This document shows, one piece after another, positions 17,589 through 26,256 of a DNA stretch of 64,000 nt; within the stretch, counting starts at the first letter, position 1; each line of letters starts with the position of its first letter. The position numbers were made by a program, and so were the translations under genes. A model generated the notes under the pieces. That model searched no databases, had not been told where the DNA came from, and saw only the letters and a program-made list of their open reading frames with translations. The DNA comes from Bradyrhizobium liaoningense (lineage in GTDB: Bacteria; Pseudomonadota; Alphaproteobacteria; Rhizobiales; Xanthobacteraceae). Where the stretch lies: the NCBI RefSeq assembly GCF_018130955.1, contig NZ_JAFCJM010000022.1, positions 1 through 64,000 on the forward strand, given 5' to 3'.

Positions 17589-19454
17589 GTGGATGTTCGT
17601 TCGACCAGTACGGCCAGCCCGCCCGGGACGACCGGCTATCCTACCAGGCCACCGCTGCGGCGCTTCCTCAGCGATTGCTACGAGCAGTTCAGGTCGGACA
17701 ATTCGGGCGCGGTAGCCGACTACATTCCCGAGCTGAAGCGCGCCGATCCCGCCCATTTCGGCATCAGCCTCGTCACCATCGACGGGCACATCTATGAGGT
17801 CGGCGACAGCGCCGTGCCTTTCACGATCCAGTCGGTCTCAAAAGCCTTCGTGTTTGCGCTCGCGCTCGAAATGGTTGGCGAGGCGCGGGTGTCGGCGACC
17901 ATCGGCGTCGAGCCGAGCGGCGAGGCATTTAATTCGATCCGGCTGACGAACGACAACCGTCCCTTCAATCCCATGGTCAATGCCGGCGCCATCGCCTGCT
18001 CGGGGCTGATCTATGAGGTGGAGGGGAAGGGGGCCTTCGAGCGCATCCGCGCAAAACTCAGCCAGTTCGCCGGCCGTGAGCTCGGCGTCGACGATGCCGT
18101 GCATGCCTCGGAGACCGCGACCGGCAACCGCAACCGCGCGATTGCGTGGCTGCTGCGAAACTATGCGGTGCTGCCTGACGACGTCGATGCTGTGCTCGAC
18201 GTCTATTTCCGGCAATGCGCGATCCTCGTGACCGCACGCGATCTCGCCGTGATGGCGGCAACGCTCGCCAACCGCGGCATCAATCCGGTGACGGGCGTGC
18301 AGGTGATCACCCCGCATATCGTTGCCCGCACGCTATCCGTGATGACCAGCTCGGGCATGTACGACTATGCCGGCGAGTGGACCTACCGCGTCGGCATCCC
18401 CGCCAAGAGCGGCGTCGGCGGCGGCATCGTCGCGGCGCTGCCCTCGCAGATGGGGCTCGGCACCTTCTCGCCGCTGCTCGACGACCACTTCAACAGCGTG
18501 CGCGGCCTGAAGGTCTGCGAGGCGCTGTCGGCGCGGTTCGACCTGCACATGCTCAACCGCAATGCCGACGTCCGCACCAGCATCATGGCCGATTATGACA
18601 TCTACGGCATCTCCTCGCGCCGCAGCCGCCAGCCGCACGAGCAGCAGATTTTGGACGAGCGGCACAGCGACATCCGCGTGCTCGAGCTGGTCGGTGCGAT
18701 GAATTTCGGCACCATCGACTACGTCACGCGAAAACTCACCGGCGAGCCGCCGAACGCGCCGCTCCTCATCATCGACTTCCGCCGCGTCCCCGACATCACC
18801 GCCGCCGGCGCCGAGCTGTTCGGCGAGACCTTGACCGCCCTCGGCGATGGCGGTGTCACCACGATCGTTTCGGGCGTCGAGCGCAGCTCCACGCTCTGGC
18901 AAGCAATTTCCGAGCGCACGGCCGATGCGCGTCGGCTGCGCTGCTTCACTCTGCTCGACGACGCCATCGAATGGGCCGAGGATCAGGTGATCTACCGGCA
19001 TGGCGGCTTTACCGACGTGAAGGAGAGTTCGCATCTGCACGAGCAGGCGCTGTTGGCGGAGCTCGGCGAGGACGAGATCGCTGCCATCGTCAAGCTCTCG
19101 ACCACGCGCCGCTATGAGCCGGGTCAGCGCATCATTGGCGCCGGCGAGCCCGCCAGTTCGCTGTTCTTCCTGCAAAGCGGCATGGTGAGCGTGAAACTGC
19201 CGAGCGGCGTGCGACTGGCCTCGCTCGGTCCCGGCATGGAATTTGGCGAGATGGCGATTTTGGAGCAAAGCCGCAGTGCCGACGTCTTTGCCGACACGCC
19301 CGTGACCTGCCTCGAATTGCCGCTCGACAGTTTTGCCGACTACCGCCGACTGCACCCTGAGACGTCGCTGAAGATCATGCGCAACCTCGCCGCCATTTTG
19401 GCGCGCCGGCTGGTCGCCGCCAATGCCAAGGTCGATCTGCTCAGCGCGTATTAG
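17589..19454 (+). CDS. glsA: Glutaminase fused to STAS and cyclic-nucleotide-binding domains
   Basis: 621 residues from a GTG with AGAGG 9 bases upstream. Residues about 20-320 are a serine-dependent glutaminase (beta-lactamase fold) with the SxxK motif SVSK (82-85), NPMVNAGAI and AKSGVGGGI; it hydrolyses glutamine to glutamate and ammonia. Residues about 345-450 form a STAS-like domain (LLIIDFRRVPDITAAGAEL). Residues about 475-600 form a cyclic-nucleotide-binding domain (GEPASSLFFLQSGMVSVKL, GMEFGEMAILEQSRSADVFADTPV). Plain glutaminases have about 310 residues, so half the protein is regulatory. A sigma-54 promoter upstream suggests nitrogen control, and the last domain suggests a cAMP or cGMP input. 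Confidence 0.92.
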   Translation: MDVRSTSTASPPGTTGYPTRPPLRRFLSDCYEQFRSDNSGAVADYIPELKRADPAHFGISLVTIDGHIYEVGDSAVPFTIQSVSKAFVFALALEMVGEARVSATIGVEPSGEAFNSIRLTNDNRPFNPMVNAGAIACSGLIYEVEGKGAFERIRAKLSQFAGRELGVDDAVHASETATGNRNRAIAWLLRNYAVLPDDVDAVLDVYFRQCAILVTARDLAVMAATLANRGINPVTGVQVITPHIVARTLSVMTSSGMYDYAGEWTYRVGIPAKSGVGGGIVAALPSQMGLGTFSPLLDDHFNSVRGLKVCEALSARFDLHMLNRNADVRTSIMADYDIYGISSRRSRQPHEQQILDERHSDIRVLELVGAMNFGTIDYVTRKLTGEPPNAPLLIIDFRRVPDITAAGAELFGETLTALGDGGVTTIVSGVERSSTLWQAISERTADARRLRCFTLLDDAIEWAEDQVIYRHGGFTDVKESSHLHEQALLAELGEDEIAAIVKLSTTRRYEPGQRIIGAGEPASSLFFLQSGMVSVKLPSGVRLASLGPGMEFGEMAILEQSRSADVFADTPVTCLELPLDSFADYRRLHPETSLKIMRNLAAILARRLVAANAKVDLLSAY

Positions 19455-19747
19455 GACGCCTCAGGCCGCTGCGCGGACGGCGAGGGCCTCCTGACGCGCG
19501 ATGCCATGGGCCCCAATCACGAGAACCTGATCTTCGACGAACTCATCGCCGACAAGAAGCACCAGTTCGTCTGCAGTTTCACGCCGGGGCGCCACGGGAA
19601 GCAGCGGTCCGATCGCGATTGCCTGAGCAGGGCGCGCCGGCGTACGCGCTTTAGCAGGTGCGCCCAAGAAGACAGGCCCGTCGCAGTGCAGGCTGTAACG
19701 GGCCTTTGTTTTGAGAATTGGCTCTTCCTGAAGGAGCGGACATCCGG
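19455..19747. other. Gap between glutaminase gene and universal stress gene
   Basis: Short open frames exist on both strands (19506-19751 plus, 19461-19667 minus), but none has a clear ribosome-binding site or recognisable family. The only firm structure is the terminator-like hairpin at 19674-19712. It may be a long 3' untranslated region or hold a small RNA. Confidence 0.4.
19674..19712 (+). terminator. Rho-independent terminator downstream of the glutaminase gene
   Basis: Stem AGGCCCGT/ACGGGCCT (19674-19681/19698-19705), eight perfect pairs with a 16-base loop, followed by TTTGTTTT. It reads on the plus strand and lies about 220 bases after the glutaminase stop, leaving room for an untranslated tail or a small RNA. 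Confidence 0.65.
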
Positions 19748-20200
19748 TTAGTGAACTACAAGAACCGGGACGCTTCCGTCCGCAAGAACCTCGGATGTTT
19801 GACTGCCCAAGAGTAGTTTCCTGAAGCCCCGGCGCCCATGAGAGCCCATGACGATCAAGTCGCAGCCTCGGGAGTTCGCGGTTTCGATTATCGCATCCGC
19901 TGGGCGCTTATTCGGAACGTGCAAAAGTTCTGCAGATATCCCTATCTGCTCTGCCATTGATCGAACTTCATCGAGCACCTTGCCCGCACGTTCCTTGCAG
20001 GCAGCGTCGAAGCTATCAACTTCTTGCTGCGTGGGAATCCAGCCCGAGTCGTGTCCGCCTCCATAGTCGATCAACAGCGGTTCCGTAACGGCGATCACCG
20101 TCACCTCAGCGTTCAGGGCCTTTGCTAATGCAATCCCATGCTTGATGCCTTTTCTCGCGATATCCGATCCATCCGTGCTCAAGAGAATATGGGCGTACAT
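19748..20200 (-). CDS. Universal stress protein (UspA family)
   Basis: 150 residues, a single Usp domain. The start MYAHILLSTDGSDIARKGI and the ATP-binding loop near the C-terminus, GSHGRRGFRKLLLGSQTSEVL (G-2x-G-9x-G-S/T type), mark the nucleotide-binding class. A GGGAGA lies upstream of the ATG. These cytosolic proteins aid survival under starvation, hypoxia or stress; in rhizobia many are under oxygen control, but no convincing FixK/FNR box was seen here. Codon choice and GC look a little lower than in neighbours. Confidence 0.92.
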   Translation of the reverse strand: MYAHILLSTDGSDIARKGIKHGIALAKALNAEVTVIAVTEPLLIDYGGGHDSGWIPTQQEVDSFDAACKERAGKVLDEVRSMAEQIGISAELLHVPNKRPADAIIETANSRGCDLIVMGSHGRRGFRKLLLGSQTSEVLADGSVPVLVVH

Positions 20201-20568
20201 TCGCGATCTCCCGTGCTCGTTGGGCGCTCTCGCTAAAATTGCGATCGTTGCGTTGTACTATGCCTCGATCCGATTGTCTGGGCGCTATGCAATGCACTGA
20301 AGGGAGTGGAAAAGCAGCGCCGACGGAGTCCTCGTAAGCCTGTCCAGATGCGCCGGGCGAGACAGCGTGGGCTGACCCTGCCCACCTGGCTGCGACAATC
20401 TGGTGCAGTCGGAACCATTTGCGCTCGCGATGCCGTGAAGTCGTTTCGTCGTTCGTGTTCCGGCGAAGCACCAGTGCTCTGGACGAAGCCATTTTCCGAG
20501 CGCGACGACATCGCATCAAAGCACAGGCGGCTTACTCTCCTCCCAAATCCCATTGAGGGAGAAGTGAC
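20201..20568. other. Non-coding or undetermined stretch upstream of the universal stress gene
   Basis: About 370 bases with no gene I can support. Overlapping frames on both strands (20233-20580 minus, 20306-20644 plus) have Arg/Ser-rich translations without recognisable domains. The stretch must hold the promoter of the minus-strand stress gene and that of the microproteins that follow on the plus strand. Confidence 0.4.
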
Positions 20569-20661
20569 ATGTGGTTCCATGAGAGTCTTGCCGCACCAAT
20601 CGTCATTCTGTGTTTCTCCGCCGCCAGTATCGCCACGCTCATGATGGTTGGTGCCTGGTGA
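20569..20661 (+). CDS. Membrane microprotein (30 residues)
   Basis: An ATG preceded 8 bases upstream by GAGGGA opens a 30-residue frame starting MWFHESLAAP and continuing with one hydrophobic helix (about residues 8-28) to a TGA at 20659-20661. The strong ribosome-binding site and clean single-helix design support a real single-pass inner-membrane microprotein. It is followed 20 bases later by a second gene of the same design. Function unknown. Confidence 0.6.
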   Translation: MWFHESLAAPIVILCFSAASIATLMMVGAW

Positions 20662-20681
20662 GCGCGGCCGGGAGTGTTCCC

Positions 20682-20777
20682 ATGCGTGAAGAATTCACCT
20701 CTTTCGGCTTTCTTGCCGTGGCGCTGGCAGGGGTCGCGTTGCTCTGCTCGGGGCTGCTGGCCCTGGTCCTCGTCTGA
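20682..20777 (+). CDS. Membrane microprotein (31 residues)
   Basis: The ATG is preceded by GGAG 7 bases upstream and gives MREEFTSFGF followed by a hydrophobic helix rich in Leu, Ala and Val ending at a TGA. It resembles its upstream neighbour in size and layout but not in sequence, so the two may form a pair. It converges on queF, whose stop is 9 bases away. Function unknown. Confidence 0.6.
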   Translation: MREEFTSFGFLAVALAGVALLCSGLLALVLV

Positions 20778-20786
20778 CGGACGAAC

Positions 20787-21242
20787 TCAGCCCCGCCCGC
20801 GATAGGGCGCGACGCCCTGGTCCGGCACCCATAGGCCCTTCGGCACGCGGCCGGTTTGCCAGAACACGTCGATCGGGATGCCGCCGCGCGGATACCAGTA
20901 GCCGCCGATGCGCAAGAATTTCGGTTTGATCTCGGAGGCGATGCGCTTGCCGATCATCACGGTGCAGTCCTCATGGAAGGCGCCGTGATTGCGAAAGCTT
21001 GCGATGTAGAGTTTTAGCGACTTCGACTCCAGCAGCCATTGGCCGGGCGCGTAGTCGATCATCAGATGCGCGAAATCCGGCTGGCCCGTGACCGGGCAGA
21101 GCGAGGTGAATTCCGGCACGGTGAAGCGCACCAGATAGTCGGTACCCCTCTGCGGATTGGGTACGCGGTCGAGCTGGGCTTGTTCCGGCGTGTGCGGCCA
21201 TTCCACCGCGCGGCCGAGCTGGAGAGACTTTTTCGCCATCAT
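20787..21242 (-). CDS. queF: NADPH-dependent 7-cyano-7-deazaguanine reductase
   Basis: 151 residues from MMAKKS at 21242, chosen because AAGGA lies just upstream; a longer frame to 21350 runs through a dispersed repeat and is rejected. QueF reduces preQ0 to preQ1 in queuosine synthesis. It is the short unimodular type. The catalytic cysteine is in FTVPEFTSLCPVTGQPDFAH, and the HEDC motif lies in HGAFHEDCTVMIG. No preQ1 riboswitch is seen upstream; a palindromic repeat abuts the ribosome-binding site. Confidence 0.95.
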   Translation of the reverse strand: MMAKKSLQLGRAVEWPHTPEQAQLDRVPNPQRGTDYLVRFTVPEFTSLCPVTGQPDFAHLMIDYAPGQWLLESKSLKLYIASFRNHGAFHEDCTVMIGKRIASEIKPKFLRIGGYWYPRGGIPIDVFWQTGRVPKGLWVPDQGVAPYRGRG

Positions 21243-21255
21243 CTTGCGTCCTTTG

Positions 21256-21303
21256 GAGCATGATCCGGAAAAGTGGACGCCGGTTTTCCGAGAGATCATG
21301 CTC
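21256..21303. repeat. Dispersed palindromic element upstream of queF
   Basis: Arms GAGCATGATC (21256-21265) and GATCATGCTC (21294-21303) with inner CGGAAAA/TTTTCCG matches around a short centre. The same wording is familiar from many intergenic spots in Bradyrhizobium genomes; a partial relative (GGCATGATCCAAAA) occurs near 25133. It adjoins the queF ribosome-binding site and may affect its expression. Confidence 0.7.
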
Positions 21304-21308
21304 AATCT

Positions 21309-21337
21309 AAAAAATAGAGCGCGATAGGATCGCGCTC
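21309..21337 (-). terminator. Rho-independent terminator of the streptogramin-lyase-like gene
   Basis: On the minus strand the stem GAGCGCGAT/ATCGCGCTC (21317-21337, nine perfect pairs, three-base loop) is followed by TATTTTTTAG. It lies 34 bases after the stop of the gene at 21372-22349. Confidence 0.75.
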
Positions 21338-21371
21338 TTGGCTGCGACATGGACGCAAGCGAGGGTCGCCG

Positions 21372-22349
21372 TCAACCCGAGGCGGTCGTCTGGATCAGGA
21401 CAATCCGGTCGTTGCCGGACTCGCAGCCCCAGAGCTCGCCGGATCGGCCGTCGAGTTGGCGGACGTTGGCGTTGGCGCGGTCGCTCGGGAAGCTCGTGAA
21501 TTTTTCCGTCACTGGGTCGAAGCGCACGATCGCGTTGGCTGAAAAATCCGTCAGCCAGACCTTGTCCTTGTCATCGACGAAGACGGCGTAGGTGCGGGGA
21601 CGTTCGCCCGGCAGCTTCCAGCTTTTCCAGGAGCCGTCGGCGGGGTCGTGCACCGACACCTGCCCGCTGTTCCACTCAGAGACCCAGATCCGGCCTTTGG
21701 AATCCGACCACACACGCCGCGCGCCCTGGTTGGGCGTCGGCGGCTGGACGACAGTGGCATTGCCGGTCGCAAGATCAATCTTGCCGATATAGCTGCCGGC
21801 GAGCGAGGCGTACCAGATGTCGCCCTTGGGCGTGACGGTGATGCCGTAGGGCCCGACGCCCTTCGGCGCCTTGAACACGTCCATGGTGCCGGACTTCGGC
21901 TCGAGCCGCCCGTAATAGCCGGACTGGCCCGTGAACCAGTAGGTGCCAGCCTTATCGAACACCCCTGTGTTGAGGTTGGCGGCGGCGAATTTTTCGGGCA
22001 GGCGGAACAGCGCGACCTTGAGGTTATCAGGGTCGACCCGCGCAATCGCGTTCTGGCCGCCCTCGGTGATCCAGGGCGCACCATCCGGCCCGATCGTCAC
22101 GCCGTGGGGAGCCGCGCCCTGGCCGAGGCTGACCGTCCTGAATGAGCCGTCCTTGGGGTCGAGCCTCCCCAGCATGCCCTTGCCCTGCGCGGTGAACCAG
22201 ACCGCGCCGTCGGGGGCGGGCGTCAGGTCGTGCAGGCCGATGCCGGCGCTGATCGGGTAATATCTTGTCCGGAACGGCCCTTCCTGGGCAAAGCCTGGGC
22301 GGACGGCGAGGAGGGCGGCGCTGGAGGCGAGAAACTGGCGGCGATTCAT
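21372..22349 (-). CDS. Exported beta-propeller protein of the virginiamycin B lyase / NHL type
   Basis: 325 residues. The N-terminus MNRRQFLASSAALLAVRPGFA is a Tat-type signal (RRQFL then a hydrophobic run and an A-x-A-like site), so the folded protein probably goes to the periplasm. The rest is repeated blades with W-F-T and GVTIGPDG-type motifs, matching streptogramin lyase (Vgb)-like propellers. True Vgb linearises streptogramin B, but most environmental homologues have no proven substrate; I would not infer resistance. It has its own terminator downstream. Confidence 0.8.
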   Translation of the reverse strand: MNRRQFLASSAALLAVRPGFAQEGPFRTRYYPISAGIGLHDLTPAPDGAVWFTAQGKGMLGRLDPKDGSFRTVSLGQGAAPHGVTIGPDGAPWITEGGQNAIARVDPDNLKVALFRLPEKFAAANLNTGVFDKAGTYWFTGQSGYYGRLEPKSGTMDVFKAPKGVGPYGITVTPKGDIWYASLAGSYIGKIDLATGNATVVQPPTPNQGARRVWSDSKGRIWVSEWNSGQVSVHDPADGSWKSWKLPGERPRTYAVFVDDKDKVWLTDFSANAIVRFDPVTEKFTSFPSDRANANVRQLDGRSGELWGCESGNDRIVLIQTTASG

Positions 22350-22408
22350 TGCGTTACCCCGACTGTTTCAGATTGCGGTTCGAGACGCAGATCAACCGGA
22401 TGAAAGCT

Positions 22409-22515
22409 TAGAGCGTTTTCGAGCGAAGTGGATACCGGTTCGCGCAAAGAAAACGCGTCAGAACAAGAATCTAGAGCCCCGTTTCGATCCGATCGGAACG
22501 GAAAAAAGGCTCTAG
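22409..22515. repeat. Dispersed complex repeat between the propeller gene and eno
   Basis: Begins TAGAGCGTTTTCGAGCGAAG and ends GGAACGGAAAAAAGGCTCTAG, with internal inverted segments (GCGTTTTC/GAAAACGC; CCGTTTCGATC/GATCGGAACGG) and TAGAGC/GCTCTA ends. This is the Rhizobiales-type intergenic repeat that recurs across Bradyrhizobium chromosomes. It lies in the divergent promoter region of eno. Confidence 0.7.
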
Positions 22516-22666
22516 TCCTGACCTCTTCACCCGTCGGGCGAAGGGCGCAGGCTAAGCGTTCACATTTGCTTGCGCTCCGTGTAAGACCCGCGGCGAAACG
22601 ACCTGCCTTCACACGACTTCACAAGACCTGCCTCTCAAGACCTGTCTCTAACGAACGGAAGCCAAT

Positions 22667-23950
22667 ATGACCGCCATTGTCGACATCATCGGCCGCGAAA
22701 TCCTGGACAGCCGTGGCAATCCCACCGTCGAGGTCGACGTCGTGCTGGAGGACGGCTCGCTCGGCCGTGCCGCGGTGCCATCCGGCGCCTCCACCGGCGC
22801 CCATGAGGCGGTGGAACTGCGCGACGGTGACAAAGCCCGCTATGTCGGCAAGGGCGTCCAGAAGGCGGTTGGCGCCGTCAATGGCGAGATTTTTGAGGCG
22901 CTCAGCGGCCTCCATGCCGAGCACCAGGTCCAGATCGACCAGATCATGATCGACCTCGACGGCACGCCGAACAAGAGCCGTCTCGGCGCCAACGCCATCC
23001 TCGGCGTGTCGCTGGCCTGCGCCAAGGCGGCCGCGCTGTCGCTCGACATGCCGCTCTATCGCTATGTCGGCGGCACCTCGGCGCGCGTGCTGCCGGTGCC
23101 GATGATGAACATCATCAATGGCGGCGTGCACGCCGACAATCCGATCGATTTTCAGGAGTTCATGATCCTGCCGATCGGCGCGAAGAGCTTTGCCGAAGGC
23201 CTGCGCTGCGGGGCGGAGATCTTCCACACGCTGAAGTCCGAGCTGAAGAAGGCCGGCCACAACACCAATGTCGGCGACGAGGGCGGCTTTGCGCCGAACC
23301 TGCCGTCGGCGGACGCAGCCCTCGATTTCGTCGTGAACGCGATCGGCAAGGCCGGCTACAAGGCAGGCGGCGACGTCATGCTCGGCCTCGACTGCGCCTC
23401 GACCGAGTTCTTCAAGGACGGCAAGTACGTTTACGAAGGCGAGGGCAAGACGCGCTCGATCTCGGAGCAGGCAAAATATCTCGCCGACCTCGTCGCGCGC
23501 TATCCGATCGTCACCATCGAGGACGGCATGTCGGAAGACGACATGGACGGCTGGAAGGAATTGACCGATCTCATCGGCAAGAAATGCCAGCTCGTCGGCG
23601 ACGATCTCTTCGTCACCAACGTCAAGCGGCTGTCGGAAGGCATCAAGGCGGGGCGCGCCAACTCGATCCTGATCAAGGTCAACCAGATCGGCTCGTTGAC
23701 CGAGACGCTCGCGGCCGTCGAGATGGCGCACAAGGCCGGCTATACCTCTGTCATGTCGCACCGCTCCGGCGAGACCGAGGACTCCACCATCGCCGACCTC
23801 GCGGTCGCCACCAATTGCGGTCAGATCAAGACCGGCTCCCTTGCGCGATCCGATCGCACCGCCAAATACAATCAGCTCCTGCGCATCGAGCAGCAGCTCG
23901 GCAAGCAGGCGCTCTATGCCGGCAAGTCGGCGCTGAAGGCGCTGGCGTAA
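22667..23950 (+). CDS. eno: Enolase
   Basis: 427 residues, full length. It converts 2-phosphoglycerate to PEP and may also join the RNA degradosome. SGASTGAHEAVELRDGD, the metal ligands (Asp in MLGLDCAS, Glu in TIEDGM, Asp in VGDDLFVTN), the catalytic lysine in ILIKVNQIG, and the signature SHRSGETED are all present. It is followed 32 bases later by a dehydrogenase gene on the same strand. Confidence 0.98.
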   Translation: MTAIVDIIGREILDSRGNPTVEVDVVLEDGSLGRAAVPSGASTGAHEAVELRDGDKARYVGKGVQKAVGAVNGEIFEALSGLHAEHQVQIDQIMIDLDGTPNKSRLGANAILGVSLACAKAAALSLDMPLYRYVGGTSARVLPVPMMNIINGGVHADNPIDFQEFMILPIGAKSFAEGLRCGAEIFHTLKSELKKAGHNTNVGDEGGFAPNLPSADAALDFVVNAIGKAGYKAGGDVMLGLDCASTEFFKDGKYVYEGEGKTRSISEQAKYLADLVARYPIVTIEDGMSEDDMDGWKELTDLIGKKCQLVGDDLFVTNVKRLSEGIKAGRANSILIKVNQIGSLTETLAAVEMAHKAGYTSVMSHRSGETEDSTIADLAVATNCGQIKTGSLARSDRTAKYNQLLRIEQQLGKQALYAGKSALKALA

Positions 23951-23982
23951 CAACGACAAGACAAACAGCAGGGAGGATCTAC

Positions 23983-25122
23983 ATGAGCGACGGCAAGAGC
24001 GGACTGCAACTGCGTTCGCTGCTCAAGAAGAGCGGCGAACTGGAATTGTCCCTGGTCGACGTGCCGACTCCCGAGCCGGCCGACGACGAGGTCGTGGTTC
24101 GCGTCGAGGCGACGCCGATCAATCCGTCGGACCTTGGGCTTTTGATCGGCCCCGCCGACATGTCGGCCGCGCAGGTGTCCGGCACCAAGGATCAACCCGT
24201 GATTACCGCGAAAATGCCGGAGGCTGCCATGCGGATGATGGCGGCGCGGCTCGATCAGTCGCTGCCTGTCGGCAATGAAGGCGCGGGCACGGTCATCAAG
24301 ACCGGCTCGTCGGATGCTGCAAAGGCGCTGATGGGCAAGACGGTGTCGATGATCGGCGGCGCGATGTACACGCAGTATCGCGTCCTCAAAGTCCGCGACG
24401 TGATGGAGCTGCCGCCCGGCACCACCGCGGCCGATGGCGCCTCGTGGTTCGTCAATCCGCTGACCGCACTCGGCATGACCGAGACCATGCGCCGCGAAGG
24501 CCACAAGGCGCTCGTGCACACGGCGGCCGCCTCCAATCTCGGCCAGATGCTCAACAAGATCTGCATCAAGGACGGCATTGGCCTGGTCAACATCGTCAGG
24601 AGCAAGGAGCAGGCCGACATCCTGCACAAGATCGGCGCCAAATACGTCGTCGATTCCACCGCGGCCAGCTTCATGGACGATCTGACCAATGCGCTGGTGG
24701 AGACCGGCGCCACCATCGCCTTCGACGCCATCGGCGGCGGCAAGCTTGCAAGCCAGATCCTCACGGCAATGGAGACCGCGGCCAACAAGACCGCCACGGA
24801 GTACAGCCGCTACGGCTCCAACGTGTACAAGCAGGTCTACATCTACGGTGCCCTCGACACCCGTCCGACCGAGTTGAGCCGCTCCTTCGGCCTGACCTGG
24901 GGCGTCGGCGGCTGGTTGCTCACGCCGTTCCTCCAGAAGATCGGTCCCGCCGAGATCGGCAGGCTGCGCCAGCGCGTCGCCTCGGAGCTCAAGACCACCT
25001 TCGCCAGCCACTACACCCGCGTGGTGTCGCTGCCGGAGACGCTCGACCTCGCCAACATCGCCGTGTACGGCAAACGCGCGACCGGTGAAAAATTCCTCAT
25101 CAACCCAAATAAATCTTCGTGA
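23983..25122 (+). CDS. Zinc-type (MDR) alcohol dehydrogenase-like oxidoreductase
   Basis: 379 residues from the ATG at 23983, where GGGAGGA is 5-6 bases upstream; the longer frame overlapping eno is rejected. The N-terminal GroES-like half and a Rossmann half (VHTAAASNLGQMLNKICIKDGIGLVNIVRS) fit the medium-chain dehydrogenase/reductase superfamily. The usual structural-zinc cysteine cluster is not visible, so it is more like quinone oxidoreductase or enoyl reductase branches, which use NADPH without zinc. Substrate unknown. Probably transcribed with eno. Confidence 0.8.
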   Translation: MSDGKSGLQLRSLLKKSGELELSLVDVPTPEPADDEVVVRVEATPINPSDLGLLIGPADMSAAQVSGTKDQPVITAKMPEAAMRMMAARLDQSLPVGNEGAGTVIKTGSSDAAKALMGKTVSMIGGAMYTQYRVLKVRDVMELPPGTTAADGASWFVNPLTALGMTETMRREGHKALVHTAAASNLGQMLNKICIKDGIGLVNIVRSKEQADILHKIGAKYVVDSTAASFMDDLTNALVETGATIAFDAIGGGKLASQILTAMETAANKTATEYSRYGSNVYKQVYIYGALDTRPTELSRSFGLTWGVGGWLLTPFLQKIGPAEIGRLRQRVASELKTTFASHYTRVVSLPETLDLANIAVYGKRATGEKFLINPNKSS

Positions 25123-25234
25123 TGTCCGGCGGGGCATGATCCAAAAGAGGGCTTGCCTTCTGAGCGAAGCGGAAGAACATTCGCGCCGCAATTGAATGCG
25201 GAAAAACCGCTACGCTTAAGAAGGGGACAAGCCC

Positions 25235-26230
25235 ATGATCGAACTGAATCGCCGTCACATGCTCGCGGGCGCCGCCGCGCTCGGCGCGGCCGCGATCTCG
25301 CGGTTGGGAATGGCGGAGGCCAATGCCGCAGTGCCGCAAAGCGGCACCCAGGCGCCGGGCTTCTATCGCTACAAGGTGGGCTCCATTGAGTGCACCTCGA
25401 TCAATGACGGCGCGCGAACCTTCCCGATGCCCGACAAGTTCGTCACCAACGTGCCGAAGGAAGAGGCGCTCGCCGCCGGCGACGCCGCCTATATGCCGAA
25501 AGGCATGGTCACCGTGCCGTTCAATCCGCAGCTCATCAACACCGGCAGCAAGCTCGTCCTGATCGACAGCGGCAATGGTGCGGCGAATTTCGAAGCGAGC
25601 AAGGGCGCGGTCGGCCGCACGCTGCAGAACCTGGCGGCGGCGGGCGTCGATCCCAAGGCCATCGACATCGTCCTGCTCTCGCATCTGCATCCCGACCACA
25701 CCAACGGCATCCGTCTCGCCGATGGAGGCCTGGCCTTCCCGAATGCCGAGATCATGGTGCCCGTGAAGGATTGGGAGTTTTGGGCCAGCGAGGAGAACGC
25801 GGCCAAGGCCCCGAACGACATGATGAAGAACTACTTCGCCAACGTGAAGAAGACCTTTGCCGGTCTCGAGTCCAAGGTGACGAAGTACGAATGGGGCAAG
25901 GAAGTCGCGCCCGGCATCACCTCGATCGCCACTCCCGGCCATACGCCCGGCCACACGTCCTTTGCGGTTGCATCGGGCGATGCCAAGGTCCTGATCCAGT
26001 CTGATGTGACCAACATTCCGGAATTCTTCCTGCGCAATCCGGACTGGCACGTGGTGTTCGACAACGATCCCGCGATGGCGCAGGCGACCCGCCACAAATT
26101 CTACGACATGGCGGCCGCCGAGAAGGCGACTGTGGTCGGCTTCCACTTCACCTTCCCCTCGGTCGGCCATGTCGAGAAGGACGGCGCCAAATATCGCCTG
26201 ATCCCCTCGTTGTGGAATCCGACTCTCTGA
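25235..26230 (+). CDS. Exported MBL-fold metallo-hydrolase
   Basis: 331 residues. The signal MIELNRRHMLAGAAALGAAA is Tat-like, pointing to export of a folded metalloprotein. The metal motif HLHPDHTNG gives the HxHxDH ligands, followed by GHTPGHTSF and a later histidine in VVGFHFTFPSVGH. These proteins include lactonases and various hydrolases; the substrate cannot be told. AAGGGG lies upstream of the ATG. A strong terminator follows at 26257. Confidence 0.9.
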   Translation: MIELNRRHMLAGAAALGAAAISRLGMAEANAAVPQSGTQAPGFYRYKVGSIECTSINDGARTFPMPDKFVTNVPKEEALAAGDAAYMPKGMVTVPFNPQLINTGSKLVLIDSGNGAANFEASKGAVGRTLQNLAAAGVDPKAIDIVLLSHLHPDHTNGIRLADGGLAFPNAEIMVPVKDWEFWASEENAAKAPNDMMKNYFANVKKTFAGLESKVTKYEWGKEVAPGITSIATPGHTPGHTSFAVASGDAKVLIQSDVTNIPEFFLRNPDWHVVFDNDPAMAQATRHKFYDMAAAEKATVVGFHFTFPSVGHVEKDGAKYRLIPSLWNPTL

Positions 26231-26256
26231 GCGAAAGAGCGACCGCCAGACAAGCA

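Noticed and set aside
19461..19751. Short overlapping frames on both strands after the glutaminase gene
   Set aside because: No ribosome-binding site or family on either strand; crossed by a terminator.
20233..20644. Overlapping frames of about 112-115 codons upstream of the stress gene
   Set aside because: Arg/Ser-rich translations with no domain; the two strands cannot be told apart and neither shows a convincing start.
21372..22349. Reading the Vgb-like protein as an antibiotic-resistance gene
   Set aside because: The fold is shared by many propellers of unknown function, and no resistance context is present.
22619..23959. 446-codon minus-strand frame opposite eno
   Set aside because: Shadow of enolase, whose motifs are intact.
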